Positions 8,303 through 16,640 of a stretch of 64,000 nucleotides of DNA are shown piece after piece (within the stretch, counting starts at the first letter, position 1; each line of letters begins with the position of its first letter). This DNA is from Flavobacterium indicum GPTSA100-9 = DSM 17447. GTDB taxonomy: Bacteria; Bacteroidota; Bacteroidia; Flavobacteriales; Flavobacteriaceae. A program made the translations under genes and the position numbers. Below the pieces are notes generated by a model. It did not search any database, was not told the DNA's origin, and saw only the letters and a list, made by a program, of their open reading frames with translations. Where the stretch lies: NCBI RefSeq assembly GCF_000455605.1, contig NC_017025.1, forward strand, positions 310,001 through 374,000, read 5' to 3'.

Positions 8303-9013
8303 TCATTTATAATAATAATACCAATTACTTTCATAATTTTTATCAAAGTTTTCTTTACTATCTAAGAGAATATTGAACTTTTCTCTTTTGAAATACCCAA
8401 ACTCATTATAAGTTTCTAATATATCAAAATATTTGTCAGCCCAAACTTTTATAGTTTCACTGTTTTCGTAACTTTTGACTTGTTCGTCTGTGTATAAAAA
8501 GAAAGTAGTTCCTGAAAAGCATTTTGAAATTTCCCAAAGGTCTTCACAATTTAATTCTGCCTTAAGTTGCTCAATTTGGTCTTGTGTAATGTTTTGATTT
8601 GCTTCATTTTTTGCAATCGGCTCAAATGCACTAAAATAGACTAATATTTTGTCCGTTTGATATTTACTTTTTTCGGATTTAGTCCATAAATCAAAAAGTC
8701 TTTTATTTTTAATAAGACCTTGCTCGTTAATTGACTGCTTGAATTTATCCGCAATTAACTTCTGTTTCTTGCTGTCAAAATTCACATGACCATTGTTTTC
8801 GTTGAAGCTTTGCTTTTCGTGATAATGTTCAAAATAAATTCCAATTCTTGGTCTTGTCCCTCTATCAATTGTGTCATACACAATATTGATTGTCCTAACT
8901 CCAAATGTTTTATCAATAAAGTCAGCAAGAGGTTTGAATTCTGGATTCAAATTCTCTTTTCCAAGCATAATTTGTTTCGTTTGTCTATATTCTTTGTCAG
9001 AAGGACTTATCAT
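8303..9013 (-). CDS. Unknown cytosolic protein (cassette 9)
   Basis: 236 aa, no signal peptide and no membrane segment. Mixed alpha/beta composition, rich in Lys, Asn and aromatic residues, ending NWYYYYK. Visible segments such as FGVRTINIVYDTIDRGTRPR and TDKILVYFSAFEP suggest a beta-sheet core. I recognise no catalytic motif and no family. It could be a conserved Bacteroidota hypothetical or an immunity-type protein; both are guesses. ATG is 31 nt from the cassette boundary. Confidence 0.75.
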   Translation of the reverse strand: MISPSDKEYRQTKQIMLGKENLNPEFKPLADFIDKTFGVRTINIVYDTIDRGTRPRIGIYFEHYHEKQSFNENNGHVNFDSKKQKLIADKFKQSINEQGLIKNKRLFDLWTKSEKSKYQTDKILVYFSAFEPIAKNEANQNITQDQIEQLKAELNCEDLWEISKCFSGTTFFLYTDEQVKSYENSETIKVWADKYFDILETYNEFGYFKREKFNILLDSKENFDKNYESNWYYYYK

Positions 9014-9042
9014 TTTGTTTCTGTCGTTTTAAAGTAGCACAT

Positions 9043-9166
9043 AACGTTTTTGGGCTTTGCGTTCGGGCGGGTTTTGAAGCACAAAACTGTCAACCAGCAC
9101 TGAACTTGAATTGAAGCACAAAGCTCCAAGTTTGCACGTCAGCCCGCCTGACGCAAAACCCATGTT
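9043..9166 (-). repeat. attC-like site 6 (type B), attC of cassette 8
   Basis: AACGTTTT plus TGGGCTTTGCGTTCGGGCGGG-like arm pairs with CCCGCCTGACGCAAAACCCA, then TGTT. The flank GTTAGCGGTG (9164-9173) is complementary to CACCGCTAAC (9895-9904) and continues to 14 of 15. The loop shares TTGACAGTTTTGTGCT (minus strand) with site 13, although the stems differ. Confidence 0.84.
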
Positions 9167-9189
9167 AGCGGTGGTTTTTTCTTTTATGT

Positions 9190-9852
9190 TCATACTGTCA
9201 AAGTTAATAAATGTCCAACGTGGTCGCTTAATTTTTTGTTTGTGTTCCAAGTTTCAATTTCTATATGCTTGTTCTCTATAAAGTCGTTGCTTAAAATAAT
9301 ATGGTCAACTGTGTCGGCAATGTTTGCGGTTGTATTTGTTAGTCCGTAAGTTGTAAATGCGTCCAAAAGTATTTGTCGAGCCTTATTACTTGGCCAAGGT
9401 CGTCCCGAAAATGTTACGTTCAAGTCGCCTGCAATACAAACCTGTCTGCCGGGAAATATCTTTTCAAAGTCTGCAAGTTGTCCGTTGAGGTCGTTATCGA
9501 AACGTGGTTGTCGGTTTGCAAAAACTCCAATAATTGAACCGTAAACTGTCAAAAGTCCAATCGGAGTTTCAATGTCTGTGCAAACAGTCGTGTAACTGTC
9601 AAAAGTTTTGTGTTGAGTTGCCGCCTTATACTTTGTCAAAATACTAACTCTGTTTTCGCCAACGTTATATTTTATGCCGTCAAATTCGGTCGGCAAAAGG
9701 TCTGTTGAAATGCAACTGTAATTATCAAGTTGAATTAATGAATTTGTTTCTGTCAGCACTAAAATGTCAGCATTTATGTCAACCAACTTGTCAAGAATGA
9801 GTTGATTTTTTCTCTTGTCGAGTCGCTCTAAATTCCATGTTGCTATTCTCAT
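9190..9852 (-). CDS. Endonuclease/exonuclease/phosphatase (EEP) superfamily enzyme
   Basis: 220 aa. It opens MRIATWNLERLD, carrying the metal-site Asn (N7) of the EEP fold, then LVLTETN with the metal-ligand Glu (E35), AGDLN near 142-146, DTVDHIIL near 184-191 and a terminal SDHVGHL with the catalytic Asp-His pair (about 210-211). All landmark residues of a functional DNase-I-like/exonuclease III-like hydrolase are present. No signal peptide, so it is probably cytosolic, acting on nucleic acid or a phosphoester. The substrate is unknown. GC content looks higher than in neighbouring cassettes, which suggests a separate origin. A single-gene cassette (8) with a 51-nt leader. Confidence 0.85.
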   Translation of the reverse strand: MRIATWNLERLDKRKNQLILDKLVDINADILVLTETNSLIQLDNYSCISTDLLPTEFDGIKYNVGENRVSILTKYKAATQHKTFDSYTTVCTDIETPIGLLTVYGSIIGVFANRQPRFDNDLNGQLADFEKIFPGRQVCIAGDLNVTFSGRPWPSNKARQILLDAFTTYGLTNTTANIADTVDHIILSNDFIENKHIEIETWNTNKKLSDHVGHLLTLTV

Positions 9853-9901
9853 TTTTGTCAGTCAATTGTCTATGCTTACCGTGTCTCGTAAAATCACCGC
9901 T

Positions 9902-10025
9902 AACGTTCCGGCGCTTGGCGAGGTTGCGAGTTTCGGAACCGATTATTTTCTGTTAAAAATAAAATTTCTTGCGAGAAATAAACGTGAATTTACTACAAAA
10001 TTCGCAATCTTGCCAAACGCCTGTT
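9902..10025 (-). repeat. attC-like site 7 (type A), attC of cassette 7
   Basis: Arms identical to site 1. The flank GTTATAAGCA (10023-10032) is complementary to TGCTTATAAC (11041-11050). The loop motif is TATTTTTA, a poor -7 match. Confidence 0.87.
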
Positions 10026-10037
10026 ATAAGCAGCCTA

Positions 10038-11036
10038 CTAATTTAGTTTCATTTCTTCCTCAAATAGATAACTATTTTTATCAATTTTTATTTTTTCAAC
10101 ATAGCTATCAAATTTTGGGTTTGGATTTTTTATTATTGCAATGTAAAGATTCCTCGAAAGAGTTTCTTTTCTAAACTTATTTTTCACTTTAATTGTTTTG
10201 TCAAATAAATCAAAAGTTTCCTTTTCGTCAGGGAAAAAAGTCAAAGTTTTGAATATTATTCTCCATTTTGGATAATTGTAATATTTATCTTTCCATTCTT
10301 TTTTGAAAACTTTAACTACTAAATTATATAAACTACTATCTGGAAATTTTTGAATTGCTAATAAACCATAAGTTTCCGTATCTTCATTTTCAAAATAACT
10401 CAAGATTATACTTAAATCATTTTTGTTTTGATACTTGGCAAGTTTTATCAATGATTCAGGGAACTTTTTTTCGGTTGCAATTTTTCTAATTAATTCATAA
10501 TTATCGATATTTTCTTCTAGTTCTTTTATTAGACCATTTTTATAACAAGAATTTGAATTAACATCATGTAAAATTAGTTTTTCAATATATTCAACAAACT
10601 CAGTTAAATTTTCTGAATTGCTTTTTCTTAATTTTGCTATTAAAATAGGAATGTATGCATCGCCCAATTTAGTTATGTAAAAATCATCAAAATTAAATTC
10701 TATTGGAGTTTGATTATTTAAATTATCCAGTAATATTTTTTTTCCATCTGATATGTTCAGTTCGCATAATAAATAGAAAGAAGTTAAAGCAACTGAATTC
10801 GAATTATTTTCAAGTTTTTCAATTAAAGTACTTTTATAAAGTGTCGAATTAATCTTTTTAAGATTTGTAATATTACTTAGATTTACAACACTATCTAAGA
10901 TTTTTATGTAATCGATTTCTATTTTCTTATTTACTTCAATTTGTTTTGAGATTTTCTCAATTTCAAAATCTAAATTTTGAGCAAAATTCAATTGAAAAAA
11001 TAATAAAAGAAGAAGTTTATAGTACGCTTTTCTCAT
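10038..11036 (-). CDS. Secreted, possibly HEAT-like helical protein (cassette 7)
   Basis: 332 aa with a signal peptide (MRKAYYKLLLLLFFQLNFAQ, cleavage after FA-Q). The mature part is strongly helical with repeated 30-40-residue units (for example LTSFYLLCELNISDGKKILL, DAYIPILIAKLRKSN, SLIKLAKYQNKNDLSIIL, AIQKFPDSSLYNLVVKVFK), reminiscent of HEAT repeats in a periplasmic protein. No catalytic motif recognised. The ATG is only 13 nt from the cassette boundary, so any promoter must lie in the preceding attC. Confidence 0.75.
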   Translation of the reverse strand: MRKAYYKLLLLLFFQLNFAQNLDFEIEKISKQIEVNKKIEIDYIKILDSVVNLSNITNLKKINSTLYKSTLIEKLENNSNSVALTSFYLLCELNISDGKKILLDNLNNQTPIEFNFDDFYITKLGDAYIPILIAKLRKSNSENLTEFVEYIEKLILHDVNSNSCYKNGLIKELEENIDNYELIRKIATEKKFPESLIKLAKYQNKNDLSIILSYFENEDTETYGLLAIQKFPDSSLYNLVVKVFKKEWKDKYYNYPKWRIIFKTLTFFPDEKETFDLFDKTIKVKNKFRKETLSRNLYIAIIKNPNPKFDSYVEKIKIDKNSYLFEEEMKLN

Positions 11037-11047
11037 AGGTTGCTTAT

Positions 11048-11171
11048 AACGTTCCGGCGCTTGGCGAGGTTGCGAGCTACGGAACCGATTATTTTCTGCT
11101 AAAGATAAAATTTCTTGCGAAATATAAACTTGAATTTACTACAAAATTCGCAATCTTGCCAAACGCCTGTT
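11048..11171 (-). repeat. attC-like site 8 (type A), attC of cassette 6
   Basis: Arms as in type A; the loop differs by a few substitutions (CTGCTAAAGATA). The flank GTTAGCGG (11169-11176) is complementary to CCGCTAAC (11558-11565), with a mismatch at position 9. Confidence 0.87.
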
Positions 11172-11182
11172 AGCGGAAGTTT

Positions 11183-11521
11183 TTATTTTTCGATATCAAT
11201 TAAAACTATTTTGTAGCCAAATTTTATTGCCGCTAAATCGTAAATTACAGCATTTTCTATGTCAGCCTTAATCAGAATTGAATCATTTTTTATATACAGA
11301 CTGTCAGTTCCTGCTCCCCAATCAGCTTCATAAATTCTTTCTGTTTTGTTCCATCGTTTATTAGTAATATCACAAAATCTATGACCACTTGTAATTGTAC
11401 TTATTGTGTAACGTTCAATTTTGATATCTTTATTTTCAGTTACTTTTATTTTCAACTTTTCGTCACAGGAAGAAAATAATATCATGATAATAATCAAAGG
11501 AATATAAATTTTTAGTTTCAT
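11183..11521 (-). CDS. Small putative lipoprotein (cassette 6)
   Basis: 112 aa with lipoprotein signal MKLKIYIPLIIIMILFSSC (lipobox FSSC, Cys19). The mature domain is about 90 residues of beta-rich sequence (IKIERYTISTITSGHRFCDI, DSLYIKNDSILIKADIEN). It has one Cys in GHRFC. No family recognised. Likely anchored in the inner leaflet of the outer membrane. Leader of 43 nt. Confidence 0.7.
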   Translation of the reverse strand: MKLKIYIPLIIIMILFSSCDEKLKIKVTENKDIKIERYTISTITSGHRFCDITNKRWNKTERIYEADWGAGTDSLYIKNDSILIKADIENAVIYDLAAIKFGYKIVLIDIEK

Positions 11522-11562
11522 AGTATTTTCTTTTTTCAGAAGTGTCTCTTAAAATTACCGCT

Positions 11563-11685
11563 AACGTTCCGGCGCTTGGCGAGGTTGCGAGTTACGGAAC
11601 CGATTATTTTCTATCAAAGATAAATTTTTTGCGAAATGTAAACGTGAATTTACTACAAAATTCGCAATCTTGCCAAACGCCTGTT
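11563..11685 (-). repeat. attC-like site 9 (type A), attC of cassette 5
   Basis: Type A arms; one base shorter in the loop (123 bp). The flank GTTAGCCGTT (11683-11692) is complementary to AACGGCTAAC (12550-12559). It contains the stop codon of the cassette 5 gene. Confidence 0.87.
11615..11622 (-). promoter_or_regulatory. Possible -7 box (TATCTTTG) inside attC site 9
   Basis: Exact TAnnTTTG match on the minus strand, 94 bp upstream of the cassette 6 lipoprotein start. The -33 element is not evident. Confidence 0.35.
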
Positions 11686-12526
11686 AGCCGTTGTATTTAT
11701 ACTCTTTTAGAGGAATTAGTTTGTTGTTTTTCCAAGTTTCTATTTTGTCAATTCTTCCATCTTCTTTGTAAAAATAGTGTTTTTCAATTGGTTTGTCATT
11801 TTTGAACTTACCTTCATATTTTACATTTCCATTTTCATAGTATTCTCTGTAAACTTCATTTTTAGAATTGTTAATTAGAGTTTTTTCAATTTTTAAAAAG
11901 CCGTTTTGATAATACTCTTTATAATATTCAGTTTCAATATCATTCTCTTCTTCGATAATTCTATTTTCTATTTTCAAATCTCCATTTTCATAAAATTCTT
12001 TATGAAGTGTCGTTTTATAATTCCGAGTTTTTTTGAAATTATATTCTATGTTTTCGGTTTCTTGAATAATTCCAAGTTCATTATAATATTGAGAAGATTT
12101 AAGTTTGTCTTCAAAGTAAAACTCTTGAGTTTCTATAATTCCATTTTCATAATAAACATAAAAGTTTCCTTGTCGTAAGCCGCAGTGAAAATTTGAAACG
12201 CTTTTCAATTTTCCATTTTCGTAATATGTTTTAAGTTTTCCATGTCTTGTTCCCAAAGTTAAGCTATCCGTTTTTTGTCCAACTCCGCAACCAGCATGAT
12301 AAATTTTGGTTCTGTTAGTTTCATACTTACAATCTTTGTAAAACCCTTCAACTTTTATATTTCCATTTTTGTAATATTCTCTGTAAATACTATCAAGTAC
12401 ATTGTTTTTTGCGTATCCTTCAAATTTTAGATTACCGTTTTCATATTTTTCAATGACCTTTTCTTGCGAATATATTTCACAATAATTTAGTAAAATTAGT
12501 AATATGAATATTTTCGGAAAATTCAT
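11684..12526 (-). CDS. Secreted YwqK-like (MORN_2) repeat protein (cassette 5)
   Basis: 280 aa. The signal peptide MNFPKIFILLILLNYCEIYS is followed by at least eight copies of a 22-25-residue motif of the type YYENGNLKFEGxYKDxK (for example YKNGNIKVEGFYK, YYENGKLKSVSNF, YENGDLKIENR, YYENGNVKYEGKFKND). These are the MORN-variant repeats of the YwqK family, often annotated as antitoxin components, although the biochemical role is not established. Here the protein is exported, so a classic antitoxin role in the cytosol is unlikely. The stop codon TAA is supplied by the attC R box. Confidence 0.82.
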   Translation of the reverse strand: MNFPKIFILLILLNYCEIYSQEKVIEKYENGNLKFEGYAKNNVLDSIYREYYKNGNIKVEGFYKDCKYETNRTKIYHAGCGVGQKTDSLTLGTRHGKLKTYYENGKLKSVSNFHCGLRQGNFYVYYENGIIETQEFYFEDKLKSSQYYNELGIIQETENIEYNFKKTRNYKTTLHKEFYENGDLKIENRIIEEENDIETEYYKEYYQNGFLKIEKTLINNSKNEVYREYYENGNVKYEGKFKNDKPIEKHYFYKEDGRIDKIETWKNNKLIPLKEYKYNG

Positions 12527-12556
12527 TTTTTGCAGATTTTTCGTAATATAACGGCT

Positions 12557-12680
12557 AACGTTCCGGCGCTTGGCGAGGTTGCGAGCTTCGGGACCGATTA
12601 TTTTCTGTTAAAGATAAAATTTCTTGCGAGAAATAAATGTGTATTTACTACAAAATTCGCAATCTTGCCAAACGCTTGTT
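12557..12680 (-). repeat. attC-like site 10 (type A), attC of cassette 4
   Basis: Type A with one arm substitution (AACGCTTGTT instead of AACGCCTGTT). The flank GTTACCAGCA (12678-12687) is complementary to TGCTGGTAAC (13223-13232), extending to 14 of 15. Confidence 0.87.
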
Positions 12681-12688
12681 ACCAGCAG

Positions 12689-13219
12689 TTATTTTTGTTT
12701 AGCTTTTCTTTTCTCTTTGATTATTTTTTTTCTTTCACTTACTGATTTTAAGTCAAAAATTGGTTTCCATTCAATATTAGCGTCGCTTTTTAACCATTCG
12801 TTATATTTTGCTTGAAACTTTTCAATTCCGTCACTCTTTATAAAATCTACATAATATTCTATGAAGTTCATATTCTTTTCGCAAAATGTAGCTAAACAAT
12901 TTTGTATTCCAGTGATTTGCGCATAAGGCATTCCTTCAATTCTGTCGGCTAAGATTATTGCAATTTCACCTTTAGTTAAGTTTCGGCCAACACATTCCGA
13001 CTTCACATTAGTTTCGGTTTTGTCAGTAAAAAATTCAGATAATTTCGGCAATAATTTCCAGCCATATCCAATAATTTTTTTTCCTTCGTTCGTATTGATG
13101 ATTTCTTTCGAGTTTTCGATTTTTGCAATTTCATTCAGCAATGAATCAATTTCTACATTGGTTTGTGATAAACCAAAGTTGAAAGTAAAAATTAATATTA
13201 TTAGATGCAGTTTTTTCAT
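12689..13219 (-). CDS. Secreted protein of unknown function (cassette 4)
   Basis: 176 aa with signal peptide MKKLHLIILIFTFNFGLSQ. The mature part is mainly helical: IDSLLNEIAKIEN, GWKLLPKLSEFFTD, a conserved-looking segment CVGRNLTKGEIAIILADRIEGMPYAQITG, and NCLATFCEKNMNFIEYYVDFI with paired cysteines. The basic tail is KKIIKEKRKAKQK. No recognised family. The start codon is just 12 nt from the cassette boundary, the shortest leader in the array. Confidence 0.75.
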   Translation of the reverse strand: MKKLHLIILIFTFNFGLSQTNVEIDSLLNEIAKIENSKEIINTNEGKKIIGYGWKLLPKLSEFFTDKTETNVKSECVGRNLTKGEIAIILADRIEGMPYAQITGIQNCLATFCEKNMNFIEYYVDFIKSDGIEKFQAKYNEWLKSDANIEWKPIFDLKSVSERKKIIKEKRKAKQK

Positions 13220-13229
13220 AATTGCTGGT

Positions 13230-13353
13230 AACGTTCCGGCGCTTGGCGAGGTTGCGAAGTTCGGAACCGATTATTTTCTGTTAAAGATAAAATTTCTTGC
13301 GAGAAATAAACGTGAATTTACTACAAAATTCGCAATCTTGCCAAACGCCTGTT
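13230..13353 (-). repeat. attC-like site 11 (type A), attC of cassette 3
   Basis: Type A arms and loop. The flank GTTAACTGC (13351-13359) is complementary to GCAGTTAAC (13800-13808). Confidence 0.87.
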
Positions 13354-13364
13354 AACTGCTGGCT

Positions 13365-13758
13365 TTATAATTCGGCTCTAATTTTTTCTTTTTCAAGCCA
13401 AATAATTAATTCCTTTCTGATGTCATTTTTTTCAGAGATAAGCATTTCGGTATTATTTGGTAGCGACCATTTATTTAAAGAATCAAAATAAATAAGTATG
13501 TCGAATTGACTCACTCCAGAAATTTCGAATTCAATTTCACATAATCTTTCTTTTTCAACGTAATAAATTGTTCCAGATCGTCCATCTGGCTTAATAATGA
13601 AGCCTTCTTTTTTTGAGAATTTCTGTGACTTTATTTTTTTTCCACCGTTGAACTTTCCATTCGTCTATATGCTTTTGTGGAATATGAGTTACATATAGAT
13701 TTTCTGAAATTTTTGTTTCAGTCCAACCTTCAGGAAGTTTATGATTTTCGTTATCCAT
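13365..13758 (-). pseudogene. Frameshifted cassette ORF, unknown function (cassette 3)
   Basis: The minus strand opens with MDNENHKLPEGWTETK and runs about 40 codons to YVTHIPQKHI. The reading then makes sense only in another frame (TNGKFNGGKKIKSQ, then KPDGRSGTIYYVEKERLCE and a terminal EKEKIRAEL) and ends in TAA at 13367-13365. In the first frame a stop comes 55 codons in. A one-base gain or two-base loss near 13650 (at CATATAGACGAATGG) would restore a protein of about 130 aa. Either the cassette gene is dead or there is a sequencing error. No family recognised; cytosolic. Confidence 0.6.
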
Positions 13759-13805
13759 ATTTAATAATTCGATTGGTTTAAGCGCAAAGATTGTAGCTTG
13801 CAGTT

Positions 13806-13929
13806 AACGGAACGGGTATTGCCGAAGGTGGGGATTAATTGCACTAAAGTTTAATAGAATTACTGCTAATGAACCTTGCACAAATGCTTAATCGAAACCG
13901 TTCAGCCCCGCTTTTGGCAATACCTTGTT
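13806..13929 (-). repeat. attC-like site 12 (type B), attC of cassette 2
   Basis: AACGGAAC plus GGGTATTGCCGAAGGTGGGG pairs with CCCCGCTTTTGGCAATACC, then TTGTT. This is the only site whose spacer is not GTTYY. The flank GTTAACGGCA (13927-13936) is complementary to TGCCGTTAAC (16634-16643). Confidence 0.84.
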
Positions 13930-13940
13930 AACGGCAGTGT

Positions 13941-16607
13941 TTATTGTTTAATCCAACTTGTAGCTTTCGTTGCATAAATAACCTTAGAACTCAATTCTTT
14001 TCCATCAAAGAAATTTATTCCCATAAGTTTAACTAACTCTTTCACTTTAATTTTTGGATTGGAATCTAAAGTCTTTTTTAGGATTTTGAATTTTTTATAC
14101 TCAAGACATTTATTTCTTAAAATACTTTTTGTTTCGTCCGGATCTTTTATTTGAATTAGTTTTTTTCCGAAATCAGTTAGTTTCTTAGTGTTGTCAATTA
14201 TTTCTAAAAAGAGAAGGTCTTTATTGAATTTACTATTAATAACACTTTCATCCAATTCAAAAAGAGGTAATATTTCTATCATTTCCTTGATTGAAGTCCT
14301 AGGTAAAAAAGTGTCTTTTTCAGATTCATTAAAATTTAGTGTACTTATTCCACCTCTTCCTTTTTTTGGTTCAATTAGTTTTTCTTTTATTGATAAATTA
14401 GATAAGTTAAACCAACTTATTAGGTTTTTTGCATAAGCGTCCCAAGTATTATCTTGAAACTCTTGTTTGAAAATTTGCTTTAAAATGATAATTATATCTT
14501 CTTTATCAATTTTTGACTTTTTGATTTTCCTCAATGCAATATATGGAGTGTAATTAGAAAACTTAGTACTAATGAATTCAACAAATCCTTCCTTACTGAT
14601 TTCAATGTCTTTTTCAGCATAATAATTTTCCTCATTTTTATTAATCAAGCCTATATTTCTCAGTTCAATCAAAATATTGTTTAAAGTATCTTGACTAATT
14701 CCTTTTGGATGTTTTTCTGTTAAAGAACTAATTGATTCACTTTTGTCATTTTCAAATAGTAGGAATACCTCCAAACACAAATTTACTCCTTGTCGCAATA
14801 AATAACTTTCTCCAATAATAGGTATTTCTCCCGTTACCAAATAATCTCTATAAATATCCCAATAAATATTATATATAGCTCCTGATCTAATAATTAATCT
14901 CTTATGAAGTAATGAGCTAATTATGTTTCCAGGAATTAGTTCCCCAACTTCAGTTTCTTCAAAAGAATTACCTTCATATGCTCTTTTTGCAATTAATTTC
15001 AAAGCTCTTAATTCATCACTTTGCAATCTTTCATCATCTTTTTTAAATAAGTCGAGAATATTTAGATTTGATTCTAACAACTCTTCTCTTTTTAAGCCAG
15101 ATTGAATTTGGTCATAAATATGAATACATAATTTTTTTGTTAACCAAGGAAGTCCTTGTGAACTTTCCTTAATTCTATCTTTTATACTTTTAGGAACAAT
15201 TCCTATAGAACCTTCTAATTGTTTTATAATACCGTCTATTTCTCTTTCTCCAAATTCACTTACTGTAAATTCTTTTGCTTGTTCTTTTGCTTGTTGCCAA
15301 ATATGATAGGATGAATCATCGCTTTGTATTAAAAAATCTGATTTCCAAGAAAAACCAATAATGAGATTTGGTTTCAAGTCTGTAACATCTGAAAGAAATT
15401 TATAAAATGTTTTGAAAAAATCTTTTTTCCTAAAAACATCTTCAAATTGGTCAAAAATTAGAACTAGATATTTTTTTTCAACTTCTAATAAATTCAAGAG
15501 TTCTTTTATACTTTCGGAAGAAAGAAGGTCAACATTTGATGTGAATTCCAAATCTTTTGTAAAGATGCTTTTGTGTATGAAATTTTGCTCATAAGCCTCT
15601 TTAATAATCTTATTAAAAGATAGTGCTACAAAATTATCTGAATTAGCACTTCTTGTATCTATGGCAACTGTAAAAAATCTATTTTTATAATGTTTGTTTT
15701 GGCTTCTACCTTTAATCTCTAAAACTAAGGAACTTTTTCCCCAACCAGATTTTCCATTTAAATAGAAAATATGCTTGTCAGTTTTTTTGTCTTCAATCTC
15801 TTTAAAAAAAGATAGAACATCTCGTCTGATTTCATCACGTCCAACGAAATGATTTCTTGAAGAAGATGCAGGAAGATAATCATACCAATTTTCACTTTCT
15901 TGAACCTCTGAAATAGATTCAATCTGAATATTTATATCTACTTTTTCTTTATAGTCAGCTTTATTGGAAGAAAGTTCAATGAATTCTAAGTTTTGAATCT
16001 CCAAAATGCTATTTTTTAAATTTTGAAGAACTTCTTTGTTTATTTGAACTTTGTTATCGTTTGCATTTATTACAATAAACTTTGTAGGAAGGGCATTAGA
16101 CTCATTTATTAAGTAGATTAAAAAATCTCCAAAATATGTTACTGCTAGAGTTCTTTTTGAAATTAGATAATTTTTTAATTCTGAAGTTGGCTCAAAAATC
16201 ATTTTGCCATCGGACAAAATTTTGATAATTTCAGATGGTTCAAAAAACGTTAGATTTTTGTATTCTGGTCTTGTCTTAATTTCGGAAAGTAAAGCTCCTG
16301 CTTGGCTTTCCAATTCTTGAGTTCTAAAGAAATATCCTTTGTCAATTTTTTTAAAGCCTACATTAAAAGAAAATTTAGACAATTCGTCTGACGAAACTTT
16401 TTCTTTTGCTTTACATTCTACATAAAGGGTTTCTTTATTGTGTTTATGTTCGGCAACAAGATCAATTTCCATTCCTGAATAGTTGATATTTCCTCTAATA
16501 TCATATTGGTGTAAAGCCAAAAGGTTTCGAATTAAACTTTCAAAGCAATTTCCTTTTGCTTTGTTTGAAGAACCTTCTTCTAGAATTATTTTTATTTCTG
16601 ACTTCAT
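13941..16607 (-). CDS. Mrr-like PD-(D/E)XK nuclease fused to a STAND-type NTPase, candidate antiphage protein
   Basis: 888 aa from MKSEIKIILE; the longer frame to 16727 crosses the attC and is rejected. Residues 15-130 are a restriction-endonuclease-like domain: GNCFESLIRNLL (E23), MEIDLVAEH (D49) and YVECKAK (E64, K66), a complete PD-(D/E)XK set of the Mrr type. A P-loop NTPase follows: VGRDEI near 255, Walker A NGKSGWGKSS (284-293), Walker B YLVLIFDQFED (380-390), the DQFE signature seen in nSTAND ATPases. The C-terminal third looks helical with winged-helix-like segments and shows no obvious TPRs. Nuclease-STAND fusions are known antiphage sensors (Avs-like). That this one is such a system is inference. 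Single gene of cassette 2, leader 35 nt. Confidence 0.82.
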   Translation of the reverse strand: MKSEIKIILEEGSSNKAKGNCFESLIRNLLALHQYDIRGNINYSGMEIDLVAEHKHNKETLYVECKAKEKVSSDELSKFSFNVGFKKIDKGYFFRTQELESQAGALLSEIKTRPEYKNLTFFEPSEIIKILSDGKMIFEPTSELKNYLISKRTLAVTYFGDFLIYLINESNALPTKFIVINANDNKVQINKEVLQNLKNSILEIQNLEFIELSSNKADYKEKVDINIQIESISEVQESENWYDYLPASSSRNHFVGRDEIRRDVLSFFKEIEDKKTDKHIFYLNGKSGWGKSSLVLEIKGRSQNKHYKNRFFTVAIDTRSANSDNFVALSFNKIIKEAYEQNFIHKSIFTKDLEFTSNVDLLSSESIKELLNLLEVEKKYLVLIFDQFEDVFRKKDFFKTFYKFLSDVTDLKPNLIIGFSWKSDFLIQSDDSSYHIWQQAKEQAKEFTVSEFGEREIDGIIKQLEGSIGIVPKSIKDRIKESSQGLPWLTKKLCIHIYDQIQSGLKREELLESNLNILDLFKKDDERLQSDELRALKLIAKRAYEGNSFEETEVGELIPGNIISSLLHKRLIIRSGAIYNIYWDIYRDYLVTGEIPIIGESYLLRQGVNLCLEVFLLFENDKSESISSLTEKHPKGISQDTLNNILIELRNIGLINKNEENYYAEKDIEISKEGFVEFISTKFSNYTPYIALRKIKKSKIDKEDIIIILKQIFKQEFQDNTWDAYAKNLISWFNLSNLSIKEKLIEPKKGRGGISTLNFNESEKDTFLPRTSIKEMIEILPLFELDESVINSKFNKDLLFLEIIDNTKKLTDFGKKLIQIKDPDETKSILRNKCLEYKKFKILKKTLDSNPKIKVKELVKLMGINFFDGKELSSKVIYATKATSWIKQ

Positions 16608-16640
16608 TATTAGGGTAGTCGTTTCTTTAACATTGCCGTT

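Noticed and set aside
1657..13355. Plus-strand ORFs sharing the peptide VPALGEVASFGTDYFL...KFAILPNAC (for example 1657-1839, 9815-10174, 11542-11805, 12530-12745, 13020-13355)
   Set aside because: They are translations of the attC repeats themselves, which happen to be open in one frame. They cross the recombination sites and carry no start context.
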